Of a stretch of 64,000 nt of DNA, positions 1-11,174 are shown in pieces. The notes beneath the pieces were generated by a model. That model was not told the DNA's origin, made no database searches, and saw only the letters and a program-made list of their open reading frames with translations. Location of the stretch: assembly GCF_021029445.1 (NCBI RefSeq), contig NZ_CP072610.1:2604001-2668000 (forward strand), in the 5' to 3' direction. Every line of letters begins with the position of its first letter. Position 1 is the first letter of the stretch. The position numbers and the translations under genes are program-made. This DNA comes from Pseudomonas wenzhouensis (GTDB taxonomy: Bacteria > Pseudomonadota > Gammaproteobacteria > Pseudomonadales > Pseudomonadaceae).

Positions 1-1524
1 AGCTTCGACATTCACAAAGGCGAAACCCTGGCCCTGGTCGGCGAAAGCGGCTCGGGCAAGTCGGTCACCGCGCACTCGATCCTGCGTCTGCTGCCCTACC
101 CGCTCGCACGCCATCCGCATGGCAGCATCGAGTACGCCGGCGAAAACCTGCTCACACTCAGCGAGGGCCGCTTGCGCGGTATTCGTGGCAACCGCATCGC
201 CATGGTCTTTCAGGAGCCAATGACCTCGCTCAACCCGCTGCACAGCATCGAAAAGCAGATCAACGAAGTGCTCGCCCTGCACAAGGGGCTGCGCGGCAAG
301 GCTGCCAGCGAACGAACCCTGGAGCTATTGGAGCTGGTCGGCATCCCCGAACCGAAGAAGCGTCTGAAGGCCTACCCGCACGAACTCTCCGGCGGCCAAC
401 GGCAGCGCGTGATGATCGCCATGGCCCTGGCCAATGAACCACAGCTGTTGATCGCCGACGAGCCGACCACCGCTCTGGACGTCACCGTACAGCTGAAGAT
501 CCTCGAACTGCTCAAGGATCTGCAGGCGCGCCTGGGCATGTCGCTGCTGCTGATCAGCCATGATCTCAACCTAGTGCGCAGAATTGCTCATCGCGTATGT
601 GTCATGCAGCGCGGTCGCATCGTCGAACAGGCGTCGTGCGAACAATTGTTCCGGTCGCCGCAGCATCCCTATACCCAGGAACTGCTCGGCGCCGAGCCCA
701 GCGGCGAACCTGCGGCCAACCCTGCAGGCCAGCCGTTGCTGGAAGTGGACGACCTGCGTGTGTGGTTCCCGATCAAGAAGGGTCTGTTGCGCCGGACGGT
801 GGATCATGTCAAAGCGGTGGACGGCATCAACTTCAGCCTGCCTCAGGGCCAGACCCTGGGCATCGTCGGCGAAAGTGGTTCCGGCAAGTCCACTCTGGGC
901 ATGGCCATTCTGCGACTGCTCGCCAGCCGCGGTGATATCCGCTTCCAGGGCCAGCAGCTGCAGGGCCTGAGCCAGCAGGAAGTACGCCCGCTGCGCAGGC
1001 AGATGCAGGTGGTGTTTCAGGACCCCTTCGGCAGCCTGAGCCCGCGCATGTCGGTGAGCCAGATCGTCGGTGAAGGTCTGCGCATTCACCGCATGGGCAA
1101 CGAGGCGGAGCAGGAACAGGCGATCATCGACGCGCTTTTGGAGGTAGGGCTGGATCCGCAGACGCGGCATCGCTACCCCCACGAGTTTTCTGGCGGGCAA
1201 CGGCAGCGGATTGCCATTGCCCGGGCACTGGTGTTGAAACCGGCGCTGATTCTGCTGGACGAGCCCACCTCGGCGCTCGACCGCACGGTTCAGCGTCAGG
1301 TGGTGGAGTTGTTGCGCGGCTTGCAGGCCAAGTACAACCTGACCTATCTGTTTATCAGCCATGACCTGGCGGTAGTCAGAGCGCTGAGCCACCAATTGAT
1401 GGTGGTCAAGCAGGGCCAGGTGGTCGAACAGGGGTCTGCCGAGTCGATCTTCAGCGCACCGCAACACCCTTATACGCAGCAGTTGCTGGAAGCCGCTTTT
1501 CTGGCCCCGGCAACGGCTCACTGA
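1..1524 (+). CDS. yejF: Oligopeptide ABC transporter, double ATP-binding subunit (5' end outside window)
   Basis: ATPase of an oligopeptide/dipeptide (Yej-type) importer, with two fused ABC domains in one chain. The frame is open from base 1, and the first visible residues already form the first Walker A (GESGSGKS). The first domain has LSGGQRQR and a Walker B ending in DEPTTALD. The second domain has GESGSGKST near 870-890, FSGGQRQR, and LLDEPTSALD. 507 residues are visible; family members are about 530, so roughly 25 N-terminal residues are missing. The partner permease and binding-protein genes should lie to the left. fabI starts 28 bases downstream on the same strand, so the two may be co-transcribed. 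The identity as a peptide-type double ATPase is secure; the exact substrate is inferred. Confidence 0.9.
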   Translation, partial: SFDIHKGETLALVGESGSGKSVTAHSILRLLPYPLARHPHGSIEYAGENLLTLSEGRLRGIRGNRIAMVFQEPMTSLNPLHSIEKQINEVLALHKGLRGKAASERTLELLELVGIPEPKKRLKAYPHELSGGQRQRVMIAMALANEPQLLIADEPTTALDVTVQLKILELLKDLQARLGMSLLLISHDLNLVRRIAHRVCVMQRGRIVEQASCEQLFRSPQHPYTQELLGAEPSGEPAANPAGQPLLEVDDLRVWFPIKKGLLRRTVDHVKAVDGINFSLPQGQTLGIVGESGSGKSTLGMAILRLLASRGDIRFQGQQLQGLSQQEVRPLRRQMQVVFQDPFGSLSPRMSVSQIVGEGLRIHRMGNEAEQEQAIIDALLEVGLDPQTRHRYPHEFSGGQRQRIAIARALVLKPALILLDEPTSALDRTVQRQVVELLRGLQAKYNLTYLFISHDLAVVRALSHQLMVVKQGQVVEQGSAESIFSAPQHPYTQQLLEAAFLAPATAH

Positions 1525-1552
1525 TCCTTGAAACAGGAAGAGGAATAGCACA

Positions 1553-2347
1553 ATGGGTTTTCTAACCGGTAAGCGCGTACTCATCGTTGGCGTTGCCAGC
1601 AAACTGTCCATCGCCTCGGGTATCGCCGCCGCCATGCACCGCGAAGGTGCCGAGCTGGCTTTCACCTACCAGAACGAGAAGCTCAAGGGCCGCGTCGAAG
1701 AGTTCGCCGCCGGCTGGGGCTCCAGCGCTGACCTGTGCTTCCCTTGCGATGTGGCCAGCGACGAGGAAATCGCCGCCGTATTCGAAGCGCTGAGCAAGAA
1801 GTGGGACGGCCTGGACTGCATCGTCCACTCGGTCGGCTTCGCCCCGGGCGACCAGCTCAATGGCGACTTCACCGAAGTGACCACCCGTGAAGGCTTCAAG
1901 ATCGCCCACGACATCAGCGCCTACAGCTTCGTCGCCCTGGCCAAGGCCGGTCGCGAGATGATGAAGGGCCGCAACGGCAGCCTGCTCACCCTCTCCTACC
2001 TGGGTGCCGAGCGCACCATGCCCAACTACAATGTCATGGGCATGGCCAAGGCCAGCCTGGAAGCCGGTGTACGCTACCTGGCCGGCAGCCTCGGCCCGGA
2101 AGGCACCCGCGTCAACGCCATTTCCGCCGGTCCGATCCGCACCCTGGCTGCCAGCGGCATTGCCAGCTTCCGCAAGATGCTGGCGGCCAACGAGAAGCAG
2201 ACTCCGCTGCGTCGCAACGTCACCATCGAGGAAGTCGGCAATGCCGGCGCCTTCCTCTGCTCCGACCTGGCGTCGGGCATCAGCGGCGAGATCATGTACG
2301 TCGACGGCGGCTTCAACACCACCGCCATGGGCGCCATGGAAGAGTGA
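1553..2347 (+). CDS. fabI: Enoyl-[acyl-carrier-protein] reductase (NADH)
   Basis: Catalyses the last step of each fatty-acid elongation cycle, reducing trans-2-enoyl-ACP to acyl-ACP in the cytoplasm. It is a short-chain dehydrogenase fold of 264 residues, the normal FabI length. The N-terminus carries the FabI-type [20 protein letters not shown] nucleotide-binding segment. The active site shows YNVMGMAK, giving the Tyr-(Xaa)6-Lys spacing of FabI. The C-terminal part has the [12 protein letters not shown] signature. The start is preceded by AGGAAGAGGA. It is the target of triclosan-type inhibitors in other bacteria. The gene is convergent with ppiD, with a bidirectional terminator between them. 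Confidence 0.97.
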   Translation: MGFLTGKRVLIVGVASKLSIASGIAAAMHREGAELAFTYQNEKLKGRVEEFAAGWGSSADLCFPCDVASDEEIAAVFEALSKKWDGLDCIVHSVGFAPGDQLNGDFTEVTTREGFKIAHDISAYSFVALAKAGREMMKGRNGSLLTLSYLGAERTMPNYNVMGMAKASLEAGVRYLAGSLGPEGTRVNAISAGPIRTLAASGIASFRKMLAANEKQTPLRRNVTIEEVGNAGAFLCSDLASGISGEIMYVDGGFNTTAMGAMEE

Positions 2348-2403
2348 CAGTTGCGCCCGGCACTGCGCCGGGCACAACTCGATGCCGCTAGCGGCATCGA
2401 CTC

Positions 2404-2444
2404 AGGCAATAAAAAACCCGCAGATTTGCGGGTTTTTATTGCCT
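2404..2444. terminator. Bidirectional terminator between fabI and ppiD
   Basis: A long perfect stem (AGGCAATAAAAA...CCCGCA against TGCGGG...TTTTTATTGCCT) with A and T runs on opposite arms, so it can stop transcripts from both convergent genes. Two smaller GC hairpins (2355-2373 and the palindrome at 2380-2399) sit just upstream. Confidence 0.9.
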
Positions 2445-2482
2445 GCACGAACGCCTCGCAGGAGGCGTCCGAGTGGTCGGTT

Positions 2483-4327
2483 TTAGAAGCGCTCGATATC
2501 GGCCTTGGTTTCGAGCTGCTGACGCAGCGCAGCGAAGTCCTGCTGACCGGCACGCGAAGCCAGGAAGTTGCGGTACATGGCCAACTCTTCCTCAGCCAGC
2601 GCCTCCTCCGGCACGTTGACGCCATCAAGGCGCAGGACGACATAGTCACCATTGTTCAGCGTTACGCCCGCAAAGCTCGGCTCACCCGCCTTGGCTGGCT
2701 TGGGCATACGGAACAGCGCCTGCAGCACCTTCGGCTCGACGCCATCCTGGCTGCGCGTGGCAGCTTCCTGCACCTGCCAGTCACTAACGCTTTCACCGTT
2801 CTCGGCAGCAGCCAGCTGCTTCTCGCCTTCAGCCTTGGCGGCAGCAGCAGCACGCTCCTGCTGCAGATGGGCACGAATGCTCTCGGCAACCTGATCCAGC
2901 GGCAACTGCTCGGGCTTCTTGTGCTCCTTCACGCGCACCACGACGAAGGTACTCGGATCCAGTTCGATGGTCGAGCTGTTGGTGCCGTCTTCCAGCACCT
3001 CAGGGCTGAAGGCAGCCTGCAGCACCTGACGATTGGCAGTGATGCCGGTAGCGCCCCCTTCACGACCAAAAGGTTCACTGGTCTTTACCTCAAGGTTCAG
3101 CTCCTGAGCCGGCTGCGCCAGATCCGAAGCCTCGAACGCAGCATCTTCCAGTTGCTTGGTGGCTTCGACGAAGCGCAATTCGACCTGCTGAGTCTTGAAG
3201 TCACGCGCCAGCTTGTCCTTGAGACTGTCGAAGCTGGGCACTTCCGGAGCCTGTACACCCAACAGCTTGATCAGGTGCCAGCCGAACTCGCTCTTCACCG
3301 GCTCGGAAACCTGATCCTGTTGCAGTGCATAGAGCGCTTCCTCGAAAGCCGGATCGTAGACGCCAGGGCCGGCATAACCCAGATCACCGCCATCGGCGGC
3401 AGAACCTGGATCCTGCGAGAATTCCTTGGCCAGGGCCGCGAAATCTTCGCCAGCGTCGACACGCGCCTTGATCTCTTCGATCTTGCTGCGCGCAGCTTCG
3501 TCATCGCCTTCGATGAGGATGTGCGCAGCCTGACGCTGCTCGGCCAGGTTGGCGATTTCGCTCTCATAGAGCGGCTGCAGTTCCTCGTCGCTGACTTCGA
3601 CCTGATCGAAGAAGCTTTCCTTGTGCAGCTCGACGTACTCTAACACCACCTGCTCGGGACTCATGAACTCACTGGCGTGCTCGGCGTAGTACGCCTGGAC
3701 GTCAGCTTCGCTCAACTCGATCGCAGCCGGGTCGGCCTTGATGGTGAGGCTGGCGAAATCGCGGGTCTGCCGCTCGAGGTTGGCGAACGCACGCGCCTGC
3801 TGCTCGGTGACGAAGCTGCTGGCGCCGATACCAGCACGCAACTGGCCAATCAGCATTTCCTCTTCCAGCATCTGACGGAACTGCAGACGGGTATAGCCCA
3901 TCTGGCGAATGACCTGATCGAAACGGGCGGCATCGAAGCGGCCGTCTACCTGAAACTCGGGCGTCTGCAGAATCACCTGATCCAGCGATGCCTGCGAGAA
4001 AGCGAAACGAGCATCGCCTGCCGCCTGAAGCAGCAGCTTGCGCTCGATCAGCCCCTTGAGCGATGCCTCACGCAGCAGGCGATCATCGAGCAGCGAGGCA
4101 TCGAAATCACGTCCCAGCTGCTGCAGCAACTGACGACGCTGCATTTCAACGGCCTGATTGAGCTCGTCGAGGGTAATGGTGTCACCGTTCACGTCGGCCG
4201 CATTATTGCGGTTACTGGTACCGGTGACGATGGCCTCGAAGCCGGTAAACGCCATCAGCATAACGATGAGGCCGATGATGGTTTTGGCAATCCAACCGCG
4301 TGAATTGTCCCTGATGTTTTGCAGCAT
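2483..4327 (-). CDS. ppiD: Periplasmic folding chaperone / peptidyl-prolyl isomerase PpiD
   Basis: Membrane-anchored periplasmic chaperone of the SurA/PpiD group that assists newly secreted proteins near the Sec translocon. 614 residues. The N-terminus reads [20 protein letters not shown] and leads into a single membrane helix, followed by a SurA-like N domain and a parvulin domain in the middle ([13 protein letters not shown], then [11 protein letters not shown]). The ATG at 4327 is chosen over longer upstream frames because GGGGGAAG lies directly before it and PpiD proteins begin with this motif. It lies downstream of hupB on the same strand, after a hairpin. The order hupB-ppiD is normal for the group. 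Confidence 0.93.
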   Translation of the reverse strand: MLQNIRDNSRGWIAKTIIGLIVMLMAFTGFEAIVTGTSNRNNAADVNGDTITLDELNQAVEMQRRQLLQQLGRDFDASLLDDRLLREASLKGLIERKLLLQAAGDARFAFSQASLDQVILQTPEFQVDGRFDAARFDQVIRQMGYTRLQFRQMLEEEMLIGQLRAGIGASSFVTEQQARAFANLERQTRDFASLTIKADPAAIELSEADVQAYYAEHASEFMSPEQVVLEYVELHKESFFDQVEVSDEELQPLYESEIANLAEQRQAAHILIEGDDEAARSKIEEIKARVDAGEDFAALAKEFSQDPGSAADGGDLGYAGPGVYDPAFEEALYALQQDQVSEPVKSEFGWHLIKLLGVQAPEVPSFDSLKDKLARDFKTQQVELRFVEATKQLEDAAFEASDLAQPAQELNLEVKTSEPFGREGGATGITANRQVLQAAFSPEVLEDGTNSSTIELDPSTFVVVRVKEHKKPEQLPLDQVAESIRAHLQQERAAAAAKAEGEKQLAAAENGESVSDWQVQEAATRSQDGVEPKVLQALFRMPKPAKAGEPSFAGVTLNNGDYVVLRLDGVNVPEEALAEEELAMYRNFLASRAGQQDFAALRQQLETKADIERF

Positions 4328-4391
4328 GCTTCCCCCAGAACGACTGTACAGAGCCACCAGCCGCGCAGTGTGGGTAATTCCGGATAGAAGA

Positions 4392-4415
4392 AAGGCGCAT
4401 CCTAGGATGCGCCTT
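4392..4415 (-). terminator. Hairpin after hupB
   Basis: Perfect palindrome AAGGCGCATCC / GGATGCGCCTT between hupB and ppiD, followed on the minus strand by a short T-containing stretch. It probably terminates or attenuates hupB transcripts before ppiD. Confidence 0.7.
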
Positions 4416-4516
4416 CTCATAACGTGTCAAGCGATCAATACAGGCATAAAAACTGTCTGCCCGGTCGCCCAACAACCGCCAGAAAGGCCTGACGGCGAGA
4501 CAAATTCAGAAGACGC

Positions 4517-4789
4517 TTAGTTGACAGCGTCTTTCAGAGCCTTGCCAGCTTTGAAGCCCGGGATCTTGGCAGCAGCGATGTTGATCGGCTTGCCAGTCTG
4601 CGGGTTGCGGCCAGTGCGAGCAGCACGCTCTTTGACAGCGAAGGTGCCGAAGCCAACCAGTACGACAGAGTCACCAGCCTTGAGGGCGCCAGTGACGGAT
4701 TCAATCACTGCATCCAGCGCGCGGCCAGCAACAGCTTTCGGGATATCAGCAGATGCAGCGATAGCATCGATCAGTTCCGACTTGTTCAC
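4517..4789 (-). CDS. hupB: DNA-binding protein HU-beta
   Basis: Small nucleoid protein that bends DNA non-specifically as a dimer. 90 residues, the exact HU length, starting [16 protein letters not shown]. The beta-arm region carries [12 protein letters not shown], the minor-groove contact segment with the conserved proline. It lies downstream of lon but has its own strong promoter at 4882-4911, so it is probably transcribed far more than lon. Confidence 0.97.
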   Translation of the reverse strand: MNKSELIDAIAASADIPKAVAGRALDAVIESVTGALKAGDSVVLVGFGTFAVKERAARTGRNPQTGKPINIAAAKIPGFKAGKALKDAVN

Positions 4790-4881
4790 TCTAAGTCCCC
4801 TTATTTCTGTTGAGTTTGTTTCTTGATTTTTAGTCTAAGCAAAGCGGGTGCTGGATGGCCTGCCGACACAATAAGAGCAGC

Positions 4882-4911
4882 TTTATAACAAGGGCTCAAA
4901 AATTGTGTCAA
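4882..4911 (-). promoter_or_regulatory. Sigma-70 promoter for hupB
   Basis: On the minus strand TTGACA (4911-4906) is followed after 18 bases by TATAAA (4887-4882). This is close to consensus and lies about 90 bases before the hupB start, in the gap after lon. Confidence 0.75.
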
Positions 4912-4924
4912 GGAAGCCGTCCGG

Positions 4925-7321
4925 CTAATGCGTGCTGATTCGCTCCTTGGAATCAGACTCGCGCTTGTCATCCGTTGCAACCATCTCGGGAGCCGCATCG
5001 GGTAAGGGCTCCGGGGCGTATTGCAGCGCAATTTGCAGGACCTCGTCAATCCATTTAACCGGTTTAATCTGCAGGTCTTGTTTAATATTTTCCGGAATTT
5101 CTTTCAAATCACGCACATTTTCTTCGGGAATGATCACGGTCTTGATTCCACCCCGATGCGCCGCCAGAAGTTTCTCTTTCAGCCCGCCGATGGCCAGTAC
5201 CTGACCCCGCAGGGTGATTTCACCAGTCATGGCGACATCGGCACGAACCGGAATCTGGGTCAACGCCGAGACCAGTGCCGTGCACAGGCCAATACCCGCA
5301 CTCGGGCCATCCTTCGGTGTGGCACCCTCAGGCATGTGGATGTGAACGTCGCGCTTCTCGTTGAAATCAGCCGCGATCCCCAGGCTTTTCGCGCGACTGC
5401 GCACTACAGTCATCGCCGCCGTCATGGACTCGGCCATGACATCACCCAGCGAGCCGGTCTTGATCAATACGCCCTTGCCAGGCACCACAGCGGTCTCGAT
5501 AGTCAGCAACTCGCCACCGACCTGAGTCCAGGCCAGACCGGTCACCTGACCGATCTGATCCTGCTGTTCGGCAAGGCCGTAGCGGTGCTTGCGTACGCCA
5601 AGGAAATGCTCGAGTGACGCAGCCGTCACAGTAACCTGGAAACGCTTCTCGCCAATGTGCTCCCTGACCGCCTTGCGGCAGACCTTGGCGATCTGCCGCT
5701 CCAGACTGCGCACACCGGCCTCGCGGGTGTAGTAGCGGATGATGTCGCGGATGGCCGCCTCGTCGAATTCCAGTTCGCCCTTCTTCAGACCATTGGCCTT
5801 GATCTGCTTGGGCGCCAGGTACTTGATGGCAATGTTGACCTTCTCGTCCTCGGTGTAGCCCGGCAGACGGATGACCTCCATGCGATCCAGCAATGGACCG
5901 GGGATGTTCATCGAGTTGGCGGTGCAGAGGAACATCACGTCCGACAGGTCGTAGTCGACCTCGAGGTAGTGATCGTTGAAGTTGTGATTCTGCTCCGGGT
6001 CGAGCACTTCCAGCAGCGCCGACGCAGGATCACCGCGCATGTCCTGACCCATCTTGTCGATCTCGTCGAGCAAAAACAGCGGGTTGCGCACGCCCACCTT
6101 GGTCATCTTCTGGATTAGGCGGCCCGGCATCGAACCGATATAGGTGCGGCGATGGCCACGGATCTCGGCCTCATCACGCACGCCACCGAGCGCCATGCGC
6201 ACGAACTTGCGGTTGGTCGCGGTGGCGATGGACTCGGCCAGCGAGGTCTTGCCCACACCGGGCGGACCGACCAGGCACAGCACCGGCCCCTTGAGCTTCT
6301 TCACCCGCTTTTGCACGGCGAGATATTCAAGAATGCGCTCCTTAACCTCTTCCAGGCCGTAATGGTCGGCATCGAGAATGCTCTCTGCGCGCGCCAGATC
6401 CAGACGCACCTTGCTCTCGGCCTTCCACGGCACATTGACCAGCCAGTCGATGTAGGAGCGCACCACAGTCGCTTCGGCGGACATCGGCGACATCTGCTTG
6501 AGCTTGTTCAGCTCGGCATTGGCCTTGGTCAGCGCTTCCTTGGTCAGCCCGACGTTATCGATGCGCTTCTTCAGCTCGTCAAGTTCGTTGTGACCTTCGT
6601 CGATGTCGCCCAGCTCCTTCTGAATGGCCTTCATCTGCTCATTCAGGTAGTACTCGCGCTGGCTGCGCTCCATCTGCTTCTTCACCCGACCACGGATGCG
6701 TTTCTCGACCTGCAGCAGGTCGATCTCGGCGTCCAGCAGTGCCAGCACATGCTCGACACGGGCGGACAACGAGGTGATCTCGAGAATCTCCTGCTTCTGC
6801 TCGATCTTCAGCGCCATGTGCGCGGCCATGGTGTCGACCAGGCGGCTGGGCTCATCGATGCTGTTGAGCGAAGACAGGACTTCAGCCGGAACCTTCTTGC
6901 CCAGCTGTACGTACTGCTCGAACTGGCTGAGCAGGCTGCGAGTGAAGACCTCAGACTCACGCTCGAGCGTCTCACCCTCTTCGATCAACTGCACCTCGGC
7001 CCGGCAGTGATCATCGAGCTCGATGAAGCGCTCGATGGAACCGCGCTGCTCACCCTCCACCAACACCTTGACAGTGCCGTCGGGCAGCTTGAGCAGTTGC
7101 AGCACGGTGGCGACGGTGCCTACGCGATACAGATCCTGATCGCTCGGATCATCCACCGCCGGATTCTTCTGGGCCACCAGCAGAATCTGCTTGTCGCCCG
7201 TCATCGCTGCCTCCAGGGCTTCGATGGATTTCTCGCGCCCGACGAAAAGCGGGATGACCATGTGCGGATAGACCACTACATCGCGCAATGGCAGGAGAGG
7301 CAATTCGATGGTTGTCTTCAT
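4925..7321 (-). CDS. lon: ATP-dependent serine protease Lon
   Basis: Cytoplasmic AAA+ protease that degrades misfolded and regulatory proteins. 798 residues, the family length. Order: N-terminal substrate-recognition domain, coiled coil around residues 180-260, Walker [10 protein letters not shown], then the protease domain with the catalytic serine in [10 protein letters not shown] and the partner lysine in [15 protein letters not shown] sigma-32-like promoter lies upstream at 7381-7409. Neighbours clpX, clpP, tig and ppiD make this a protein-quality-control block. Confidence 0.97.
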   Translation of the reverse strand: MKTTIELPLLPLRDVVVYPHMVIPLFVGREKSIEALEAAMTGDKQILLVAQKNPAVDDPSDQDLYRVGTVATVLQLLKLPDGTVKVLVEGEQRGSIERFIELDDHCRAEVQLIEEGETLERESEVFTRSLLSQFEQYVQLGKKVPAEVLSSLNSIDEPSRLVDTMAAHMALKIEQKQEILEITSLSARVEHVLALLDAEIDLLQVEKRIRGRVKKQMERSQREYYLNEQMKAIQKELGDIDEGHNELDELKKRIDNVGLTKEALTKANAELNKLKQMSPMSAEATVVRSYIDWLVNVPWKAESKVRLDLARAESILDADHYGLEEVKERILEYLAVQKRVKKLKGPVLCLVGPPGVGKTSLAESIATATNRKFVRMALGGVRDEAEIRGHRRTYIGSMPGRLIQKMTKVGVRNPLFLLDEIDKMGQDMRGDPASALLEVLDPEQNHNFNDHYLEVDYDLSDVMFLCTANSMNIPGPLLDRMEVIRLPGYTEDEKVNIAIKYLAPKQIKANGLKKGELEFDEAAIRDIIRYYTREAGVRSLERQIAKVCRKAVREHIGEKRFQVTVTAASLEHFLGVRKHRYGLAEQQDQIGQVTGLAWTQVGGELLTIETAVVPGKGVLIKTGSLGDVMAESMTAAMTVVRSRAKSLGIAADFNEKRDVHIHMPEGATPKDGPSAGIGLCTALVSALTQIPVRADVAMTGEITLRGQVLAIGGLKEKLLAAHRGGIKTVIIPEENVRDLKEIPENIKQDLQIKPVKWIDEVLQIALQYAPEPLPDAAPEMVATDDKRESDSKERISTH

Positions 7322-7380
7322 GATTTCGGCTCAGCGGCGGCCATAAGGCCGTAAACAGGCGGGATTACCCTTGGCTTTTA

Positions 7381-7409
7381 AGATGGGGGTAGCTCCCGTA
7401 AAAAACAAG
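7381..7409 (-). promoter_or_regulatory. Heat-shock (sigma-32) promoter candidate for lon
   Basis: Minus strand: CTTGTTT (7409-7403), 14-base spacer, CCCCATCT (7388-7381). The -10 element matches the sigma-32 consensus CCCCATNT fully and the -35 partly (CTTGAAA). The predicted start is near 7374, about 50 bases before lon. Confidence 0.65.
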
Positions 7410-7427
7410 CGCAATGTCCAGAAAAGC

Positions 7428-7450
7428 GAAGGGGCCCAAAGGGCCCCTTC
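7428..7450 (-). terminator. Terminator after clpX
   Basis: GAAGGGGCCC / GGGCCCCTTC stem with a three-base loop. On the minus strand it is followed by GCTTTTCT, just downstream of the clpX stop. Confidence 0.8.
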
Positions 7451-7470
7451 TTTGCAACGTGTGACAGTCA

Positions 7471-8751
7471 TCAGGCGTCTGGCGCGGCCTTGGCCTGAGG
7501 CTCGCTGTTCTCGTAGATCAGCAGCGGCTTGGACGAACCTTCGATGACGCTCTCGTCGATCACCACCTTGCTCACGTCCTGCTGGGACGGGATCTCGTAC
7601 ATGGTGTCGAGCAAAATGCCCTCGAGAATCGAACGCAGACCACGTGCACCGGTCTTACGCTCCAGCGCCTTCTGTGCCACGGATTTCAGTGCATCGGAGC
7701 GGAACTCCAGATCCACGCCTTCCATTTCGAACAGTTTGGCGTACTGCTTGGTCAGTGCGTTCTTCGGCTCGGTGAGAATTTGCACCAGCGCAGCCTCATC
7801 CAGTTCCTCGAGCGTCGCGATCACCGGCAGGCGACCGACGAACTCGGGGATCAGGCCGAACTTGACCAGATCGTCCGGCTCTACTTCACGCAGCGATTCG
7901 CCGATCTTCTTACCTTCCTGCTTGCTGCGTACCTCGGCACCGAAACCGATTCCGCCCTTGGTGGAGCGCGCCTGGATGACTTTCTCCAGACCGGCAAACG
8001 CACCGCCGCAGATGAACAGGATGTTGCGCGTGTCGACCTGCAGGAACTCCTGCTGTGGATGCTTGCGCCCACCCTGCGGCGGAACCGAGGCCACAGTACC
8101 CTCGATCAACTTGAGCAGCGCCTGCTGCACGCCCTCGCCCGACACGTCACGGGTGATCGACGGGTTGTCGGACTTGCGCGAGATCTTGTCGATTTCGTCG
8201 ATGTAGACGATACCCATCTGGGCCTTCTCGACATCGTAATCGCACTTCTGCAACAGCTTCTGAATGATGTTCTCGACGTCCTCCCCCACATAACCGGCTT
8301 CGGTCAGGGTGGTGGCATCGGCGATGGTGAACGGCACATTGAGCAGGCGTGCCAGGGTTTCAGCCAGCAGCGTCTTGCCCGAACCGGTCGGACCGATCAG
8401 CAGGATATTGCTCTTGCCCAGCTCGACATCATCTTTCTTGTCACGCTGATTGAGGCGCTTGTAGTGGTTGTACACCGCTACCGACAGCACCTTCTTGGCA
8501 CGCTCCTGACCGATCACGTACTGATCGAGGATGCCGCTGATTTCCTTGGGCGCCGGAAGTTTGTGCGCGCTGCTCTCGGCCTGGGCTTCCTGCACCTCCT
8601 CGCGGATGATGTCATTGCACAGGTCGACGCATTCGTCGCAGATGAAGACGGAAGGACCGGCGATCAACTTGCGCACTTCATGCTGGCTTTTGCCGCAGAA
8701 GGAGCAATAAAGCAGTTTGCCGTTGTCCTCACCGTTACGGGTGTCAGTCAT
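7471..8751 (-). CDS. clpX: ATP-dependent Clp protease, ATPase subunit ClpX
   Basis: AAA+ unfoldase that recognises tagged substrates and feeds them to ClpP. 426 residues from the ATG at 8751 ([12 protein letters not shown]). The frame continues further upstream, but ClpX proteins begin here. The N-terminal zinc-binding domain is visible (CSFCGKS ... CDECVDLC), followed by Walker A GPTGSGKT, Walker [10 protein letters not shown] and the sensor regions. It lies 107 bases after clpP, with a heat-shock-type promoter in that gap. Confidence 0.97.
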   Translation of the reverse strand: MTDTRNGEDNGKLLYCSFCGKSQHEVRKLIAGPSVFICDECVDLCNDIIREEVQEAQAESSAHKLPAPKEISGILDQYVIGQERAKKVLSVAVYNHYKRLNQRDKKDDVELGKSNILLIGPTGSGKTLLAETLARLLNVPFTIADATTLTEAGYVGEDVENIIQKLLQKCDYDVEKAQMGIVYIDEIDKISRKSDNPSITRDVSGEGVQQALLKLIEGTVASVPPQGGRKHPQQEFLQVDTRNILFICGGAFAGLEKVIQARSTKGGIGFGAEVRSKQEGKKIGESLREVEPDDLVKFGLIPEFVGRLPVIATLEELDEAALVQILTEPKNALTKQYAKLFEMEGVDLEFRSDALKSVAQKALERKTGARGLRSILEGILLDTMYEIPSQQDVSKVVIDESVIEGSSKPLLIYENSEPQAKAAPDA

Positions 8752-8784
8752 TCGATCAATCCAATACGGTAGGCTTGAAACACA

Positions 8785-8813
8785 AGATGAAGGCAAATGC
8801 GGGCATTTTCAAG
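8785..8813 (-). promoter_or_regulatory. Heat-shock (sigma-32) promoter candidate for clpX
   Basis: Minus strand: CTTGAAA (8813-8807), an exact -35 match, then 14 bases, then CTTCATCT (8792-8785), a six-of-eight match to CCCCATNT. It lies in the clpP-clpX gap, about 30 bases before clpX. Confidence 0.6.
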
Positions 8814-8858
8814 GGCGCAGGTCGCGCCATTCAAGAATGCCCGCAGCAGATGCATCAC

Positions 8859-9500
8859 CTAGACCGGCATTTGACGCTTTTCATGCACGGCATCGACCAG
8901 ACCATATTCCACGGCGCGCGACGCACTCATGAAGTTGTCGCGATTGGTATCGCGCTCGATGGTTTCCAGGCTCTGACCGGTGTGATGCGCCAGCAGCTCG
9001 TTCAGACGCTCGCGAATGAACAGAATTTCCTTGGCATGGATCTCGATATCCGAGGCCTGCCCCTGGAAGCCGCCCAGCGGCTGGTGAATCATCACCCGCG
9101 AGTTCGGCAGACAGAAACGTTTGCCCTTGGCACCGCCCGCCAGCAGGAATGCCCCCATACTGCAGGCCTGGCCAATGCAGGTGGTGGACACGTCGGCCTT
9201 GATGAACTGCATGGTGTCGTAGATCGCCATGCCGGCAGTCACCGAGCCGCCCGGTGAATTGATGTACAGGTGGATGTCCTTGTCCGGGTTTTCTGCCTCC
9301 AGAAACAGCAACTGGGCGCAGATCAGGTTGGCCATGTAGTCCTCAACCGGACCGACAAGGAAGATCACGCGCTCCTTGAGCAGGCGCGAATAGATGTCGT
9401 AGGCACGCTCGCCCCGAGCGGATTGCTCGATGACCATCGGCACCAGGCCGCCAGCGGCCTGAATTTCAGGCATGTTTTGCATAAAAGGATTGCGGGACAT
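8859..9500 (-). CDS. clpP: ATP-dependent Clp protease, proteolytic subunit ClpP
   Basis: Serine peptidase that forms the double-heptamer degradation chamber used by ClpX and ClpA. 213 residues. The catalytic triad is visible: Ser in [11 protein letters not shown], His in [10 protein letters not shown], and Asp in ERDTNRDNF. The start at 9500 has a GGGAGTGAG ribosome site. Conserved order tig-clpP-clpX-lon on the minus strand. Confidence 0.97.
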   Translation of the reverse strand: MSRNPFMQNMPEIQAAGGLVPMVIEQSARGERAYDIYSRLLKERVIFLVGPVEDYMANLICAQLLFLEAENPDKDIHLYINSPGGSVTAGMAIYDTMQFIKADVSTTCIGQACSMGAFLLAGGAKGKRFCLPNSRVMIHQPLGGFQGQASDIEIHAKEILFIRERLNELLAHHTGQSLETIERDTNRDNFMSASRAVEYGLVDAVHEKRQMPV

Positions 9501-9540
9501 GTCTTGCGCTCACTCCCCAATAGTCATGTCTCAAATACGC

Positions 9541-9566
9541 ATAAGCCAGCACTGAGGCTGGCTTAT
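9541..9566 (-). terminator. Hairpin after tig
   Basis: ATAAGCCAGC / GCTGGCTTAT stem with a short loop between the tig stop and the clpP start. There is no long T run, so termination may be partial and allow read-through into clpP. Confidence 0.65.
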
Positions 9567-9594
9567 GGTGGTGTGCTCGAACGAGGTTGCCAGA

Positions 9595-10905
9595 TCAGTC
9601 GGCTTTAGGAGCTTCCGCCGGCTTGACTGCGTCTTCGTAGGAAACCGCTTTATCGGTCACGTTGGCCTTCTGCAGAACAGTATCTACAACTTGCTCTTCC
9701 AGTACAACCGAACGCACTTCGTTCATTTGCTGGTCGTTCTTGTAGTACCAGGCAACGACCTGCTCAGGTTCCTGGTAAGCAGAAGCCATCTCTTCGATCA
9801 GCTCACGAACACGGGCTTCGTCGGGCTTCAGCTCGAACTGCTTGACCACTTCAGCGACGATCAGACCCAGCACAACACGGCGCTTGGCTTGCTCTTCGAA
9901 CAGCTCGGCCGGCAGTTGATCGGGCTTGATGTTGCCACCGAACTGCTGAACGGCCTGCACACGCAGACGGTTCACTTCGTTGCCGATCAGCGCCTTCGGC
10001 ACTTCGACCGGGTTGGCAGCCAGCAGACCGTCCATGACCTGGTTCTTGACCTTGGACTTGATGGCCTGACGCAGTTCGCGCTCCATGTTCTTGCGAACTT
10101 CGGCGCGGAAACCTTCCAGACCGCCTTCCTTGATGCCGAACAGAGCAAAGAATTCGTCGTTCAGCTCAGGCAGTTGCGGCGCGGATACGCTGTTCACGGT
10201 AACGGTGAACTCGGCGGTTTTGCCGGCCAGATCAAGATTCTGATAGTCCTCGGGGAAGGTCGGGTTGATAACGCGCTCTTCGCCGGCTTTGGCACCGACC
10301 AGGGCATCTTCGAAGCCCGGGATCATGCGGCCGGAACCCAGCACCAGCTGAGTGCCCTTGGCGCTGCCGCCGGCGAAGGCCTCGCCGTCGATCTTGCCGA
10401 CGAAATCGATATTCAGTTGGTCGCCGCTCTCGGCAGCACGCTCGACAGCTTCGAAGCGGGTGTTCTGCTTGCGCAGGATGTCGAGCATGTTGTCGACATC
10501 GCTGTCAGCCACGTCAGCCTGCAGACGCTCGATAGCGATGGAATCGAGACCTGTCACTTCGAACTCGGGGAACACTTCGAAAGTAGCGACGTATTCCAAC
10601 GCCTTGCCCTTCTCGAAAGACTTCGGCTCAACGGCCGGAGCACCCGCCGGATTCAGCTTCTGCTCAACAACAGCCTCATAGAAGGTCGCCTGGATCAGAT
10701 CGCCCAGAGCTTCCTGACGCGCAGCATCTTCGTAACGCTGACGGATGACGCTCATCGGCACCTTGCCAGGGCGGAAGCCAGGAACCTTGGCACGACGGGC
10801 AGTCTGTTGCAGACGCTTGTTGACTTCGGTCTCGATGCGCTCGACGGGTACGCCGACGGTCATGCGGCGCTCAAGAGCAGAAGTGCTTTCAACAGAAACT
10901 TGCAT
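9595..10905 (-). CDS. tig: Trigger factor (ribosome-associated chaperone)
   Basis: Ribosome-bound chaperone and prolyl isomerase that meets nascent chains at the exit tunnel. 436 residues from the ATG at 10905 ([17 protein letters not shown]). A longer frame exists upstream but lacks family similarity. The N-terminal ribosome-binding segment contains FRPGKVP, matching the GFRxGKxP signature. The FKBP-like domain lies around residues 150-240, followed by a helical C-terminal arm domain. It is the first gene of the leftward protein-quality-control block. Confidence 0.96.
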   Translation of the reverse strand: MQVSVESTSALERRMTVGVPVERIETEVNKRLQQTARRAKVPGFRPGKVPMSVIRQRYEDAARQEALGDLIQATFYEAVVEQKLNPAGAPAVEPKSFEKGKALEYVATFEVFPEFEVTGLDSIAIERLQADVADSDVDNMLDILRKQNTRFEAVERAAESGDQLNIDFVGKIDGEAFAGGSAKGTQLVLGSGRMIPGFEDALVGAKAGEERVINPTFPEDYQNLDLAGKTAEFTVTVNSVSAPQLPELNDEFFALFGIKEGGLEGFRAEVRKNMERELRQAIKSKVKNQVMDGLLAANPVEVPKALIGNEVNRLRVQAVQQFGGNIKPDQLPAELFEEQAKRRVVLGLIVAEVVKQFELKPDEARVRELIEEMASAYQEPEQVVAWYYKNDQQMNEVRSVVLEEQVVDTVLQKANVTDKAVSYEDAVKPAEAPKAD

Positions 10906-11034
10906 GGATATTCCTCGTTGCACAGACATAAGCCGGCTCGAACCGGCCCCGAATTCAAGGCCAAGCATTCTAGAGGGTCAATGTGCAGAAGTCACCCTAG
11001 AAGCAGGCGGCAGTCGGGAAGGGCTATATGAAGA

Positions 11035-11119
11035 TGGTGCGGACGGAGAGACTCGAACTCTCACACCTTGCGGCGCCAGAACCTAAATCTGGTGTGTCTA
11101 CCAATTTCACCACGTCCGC
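11035..11119 (-). tRNA. tRNA-Leu (anticodon UAG)
   Basis: 85 bases with encoded CCA. The acceptor stem GCGGACG pairs with CGTCCGC. The anticodon loop TTTAGGT sits between CCAGA and TCTGG, and a long variable arm typical of leucine tRNA is present. The T loop TTCGAGT is intact. Confidence 0.96.
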
Positions 11120-11174
11120 GTGGTTTTTAGCTTGAAACAAAAACGCCAGGCTTTATGCCTGGCGCTTTGGAATA

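Noticed and set aside
2351..3643. 430-codon frame on the plus strand over ppiD
   Set aside because: It is the complement of ppiD with no recognisable protein features.
9565..11031. 488-codon frame opposite tig
   Set aside because: Shadow of trigger factor; no independent support.
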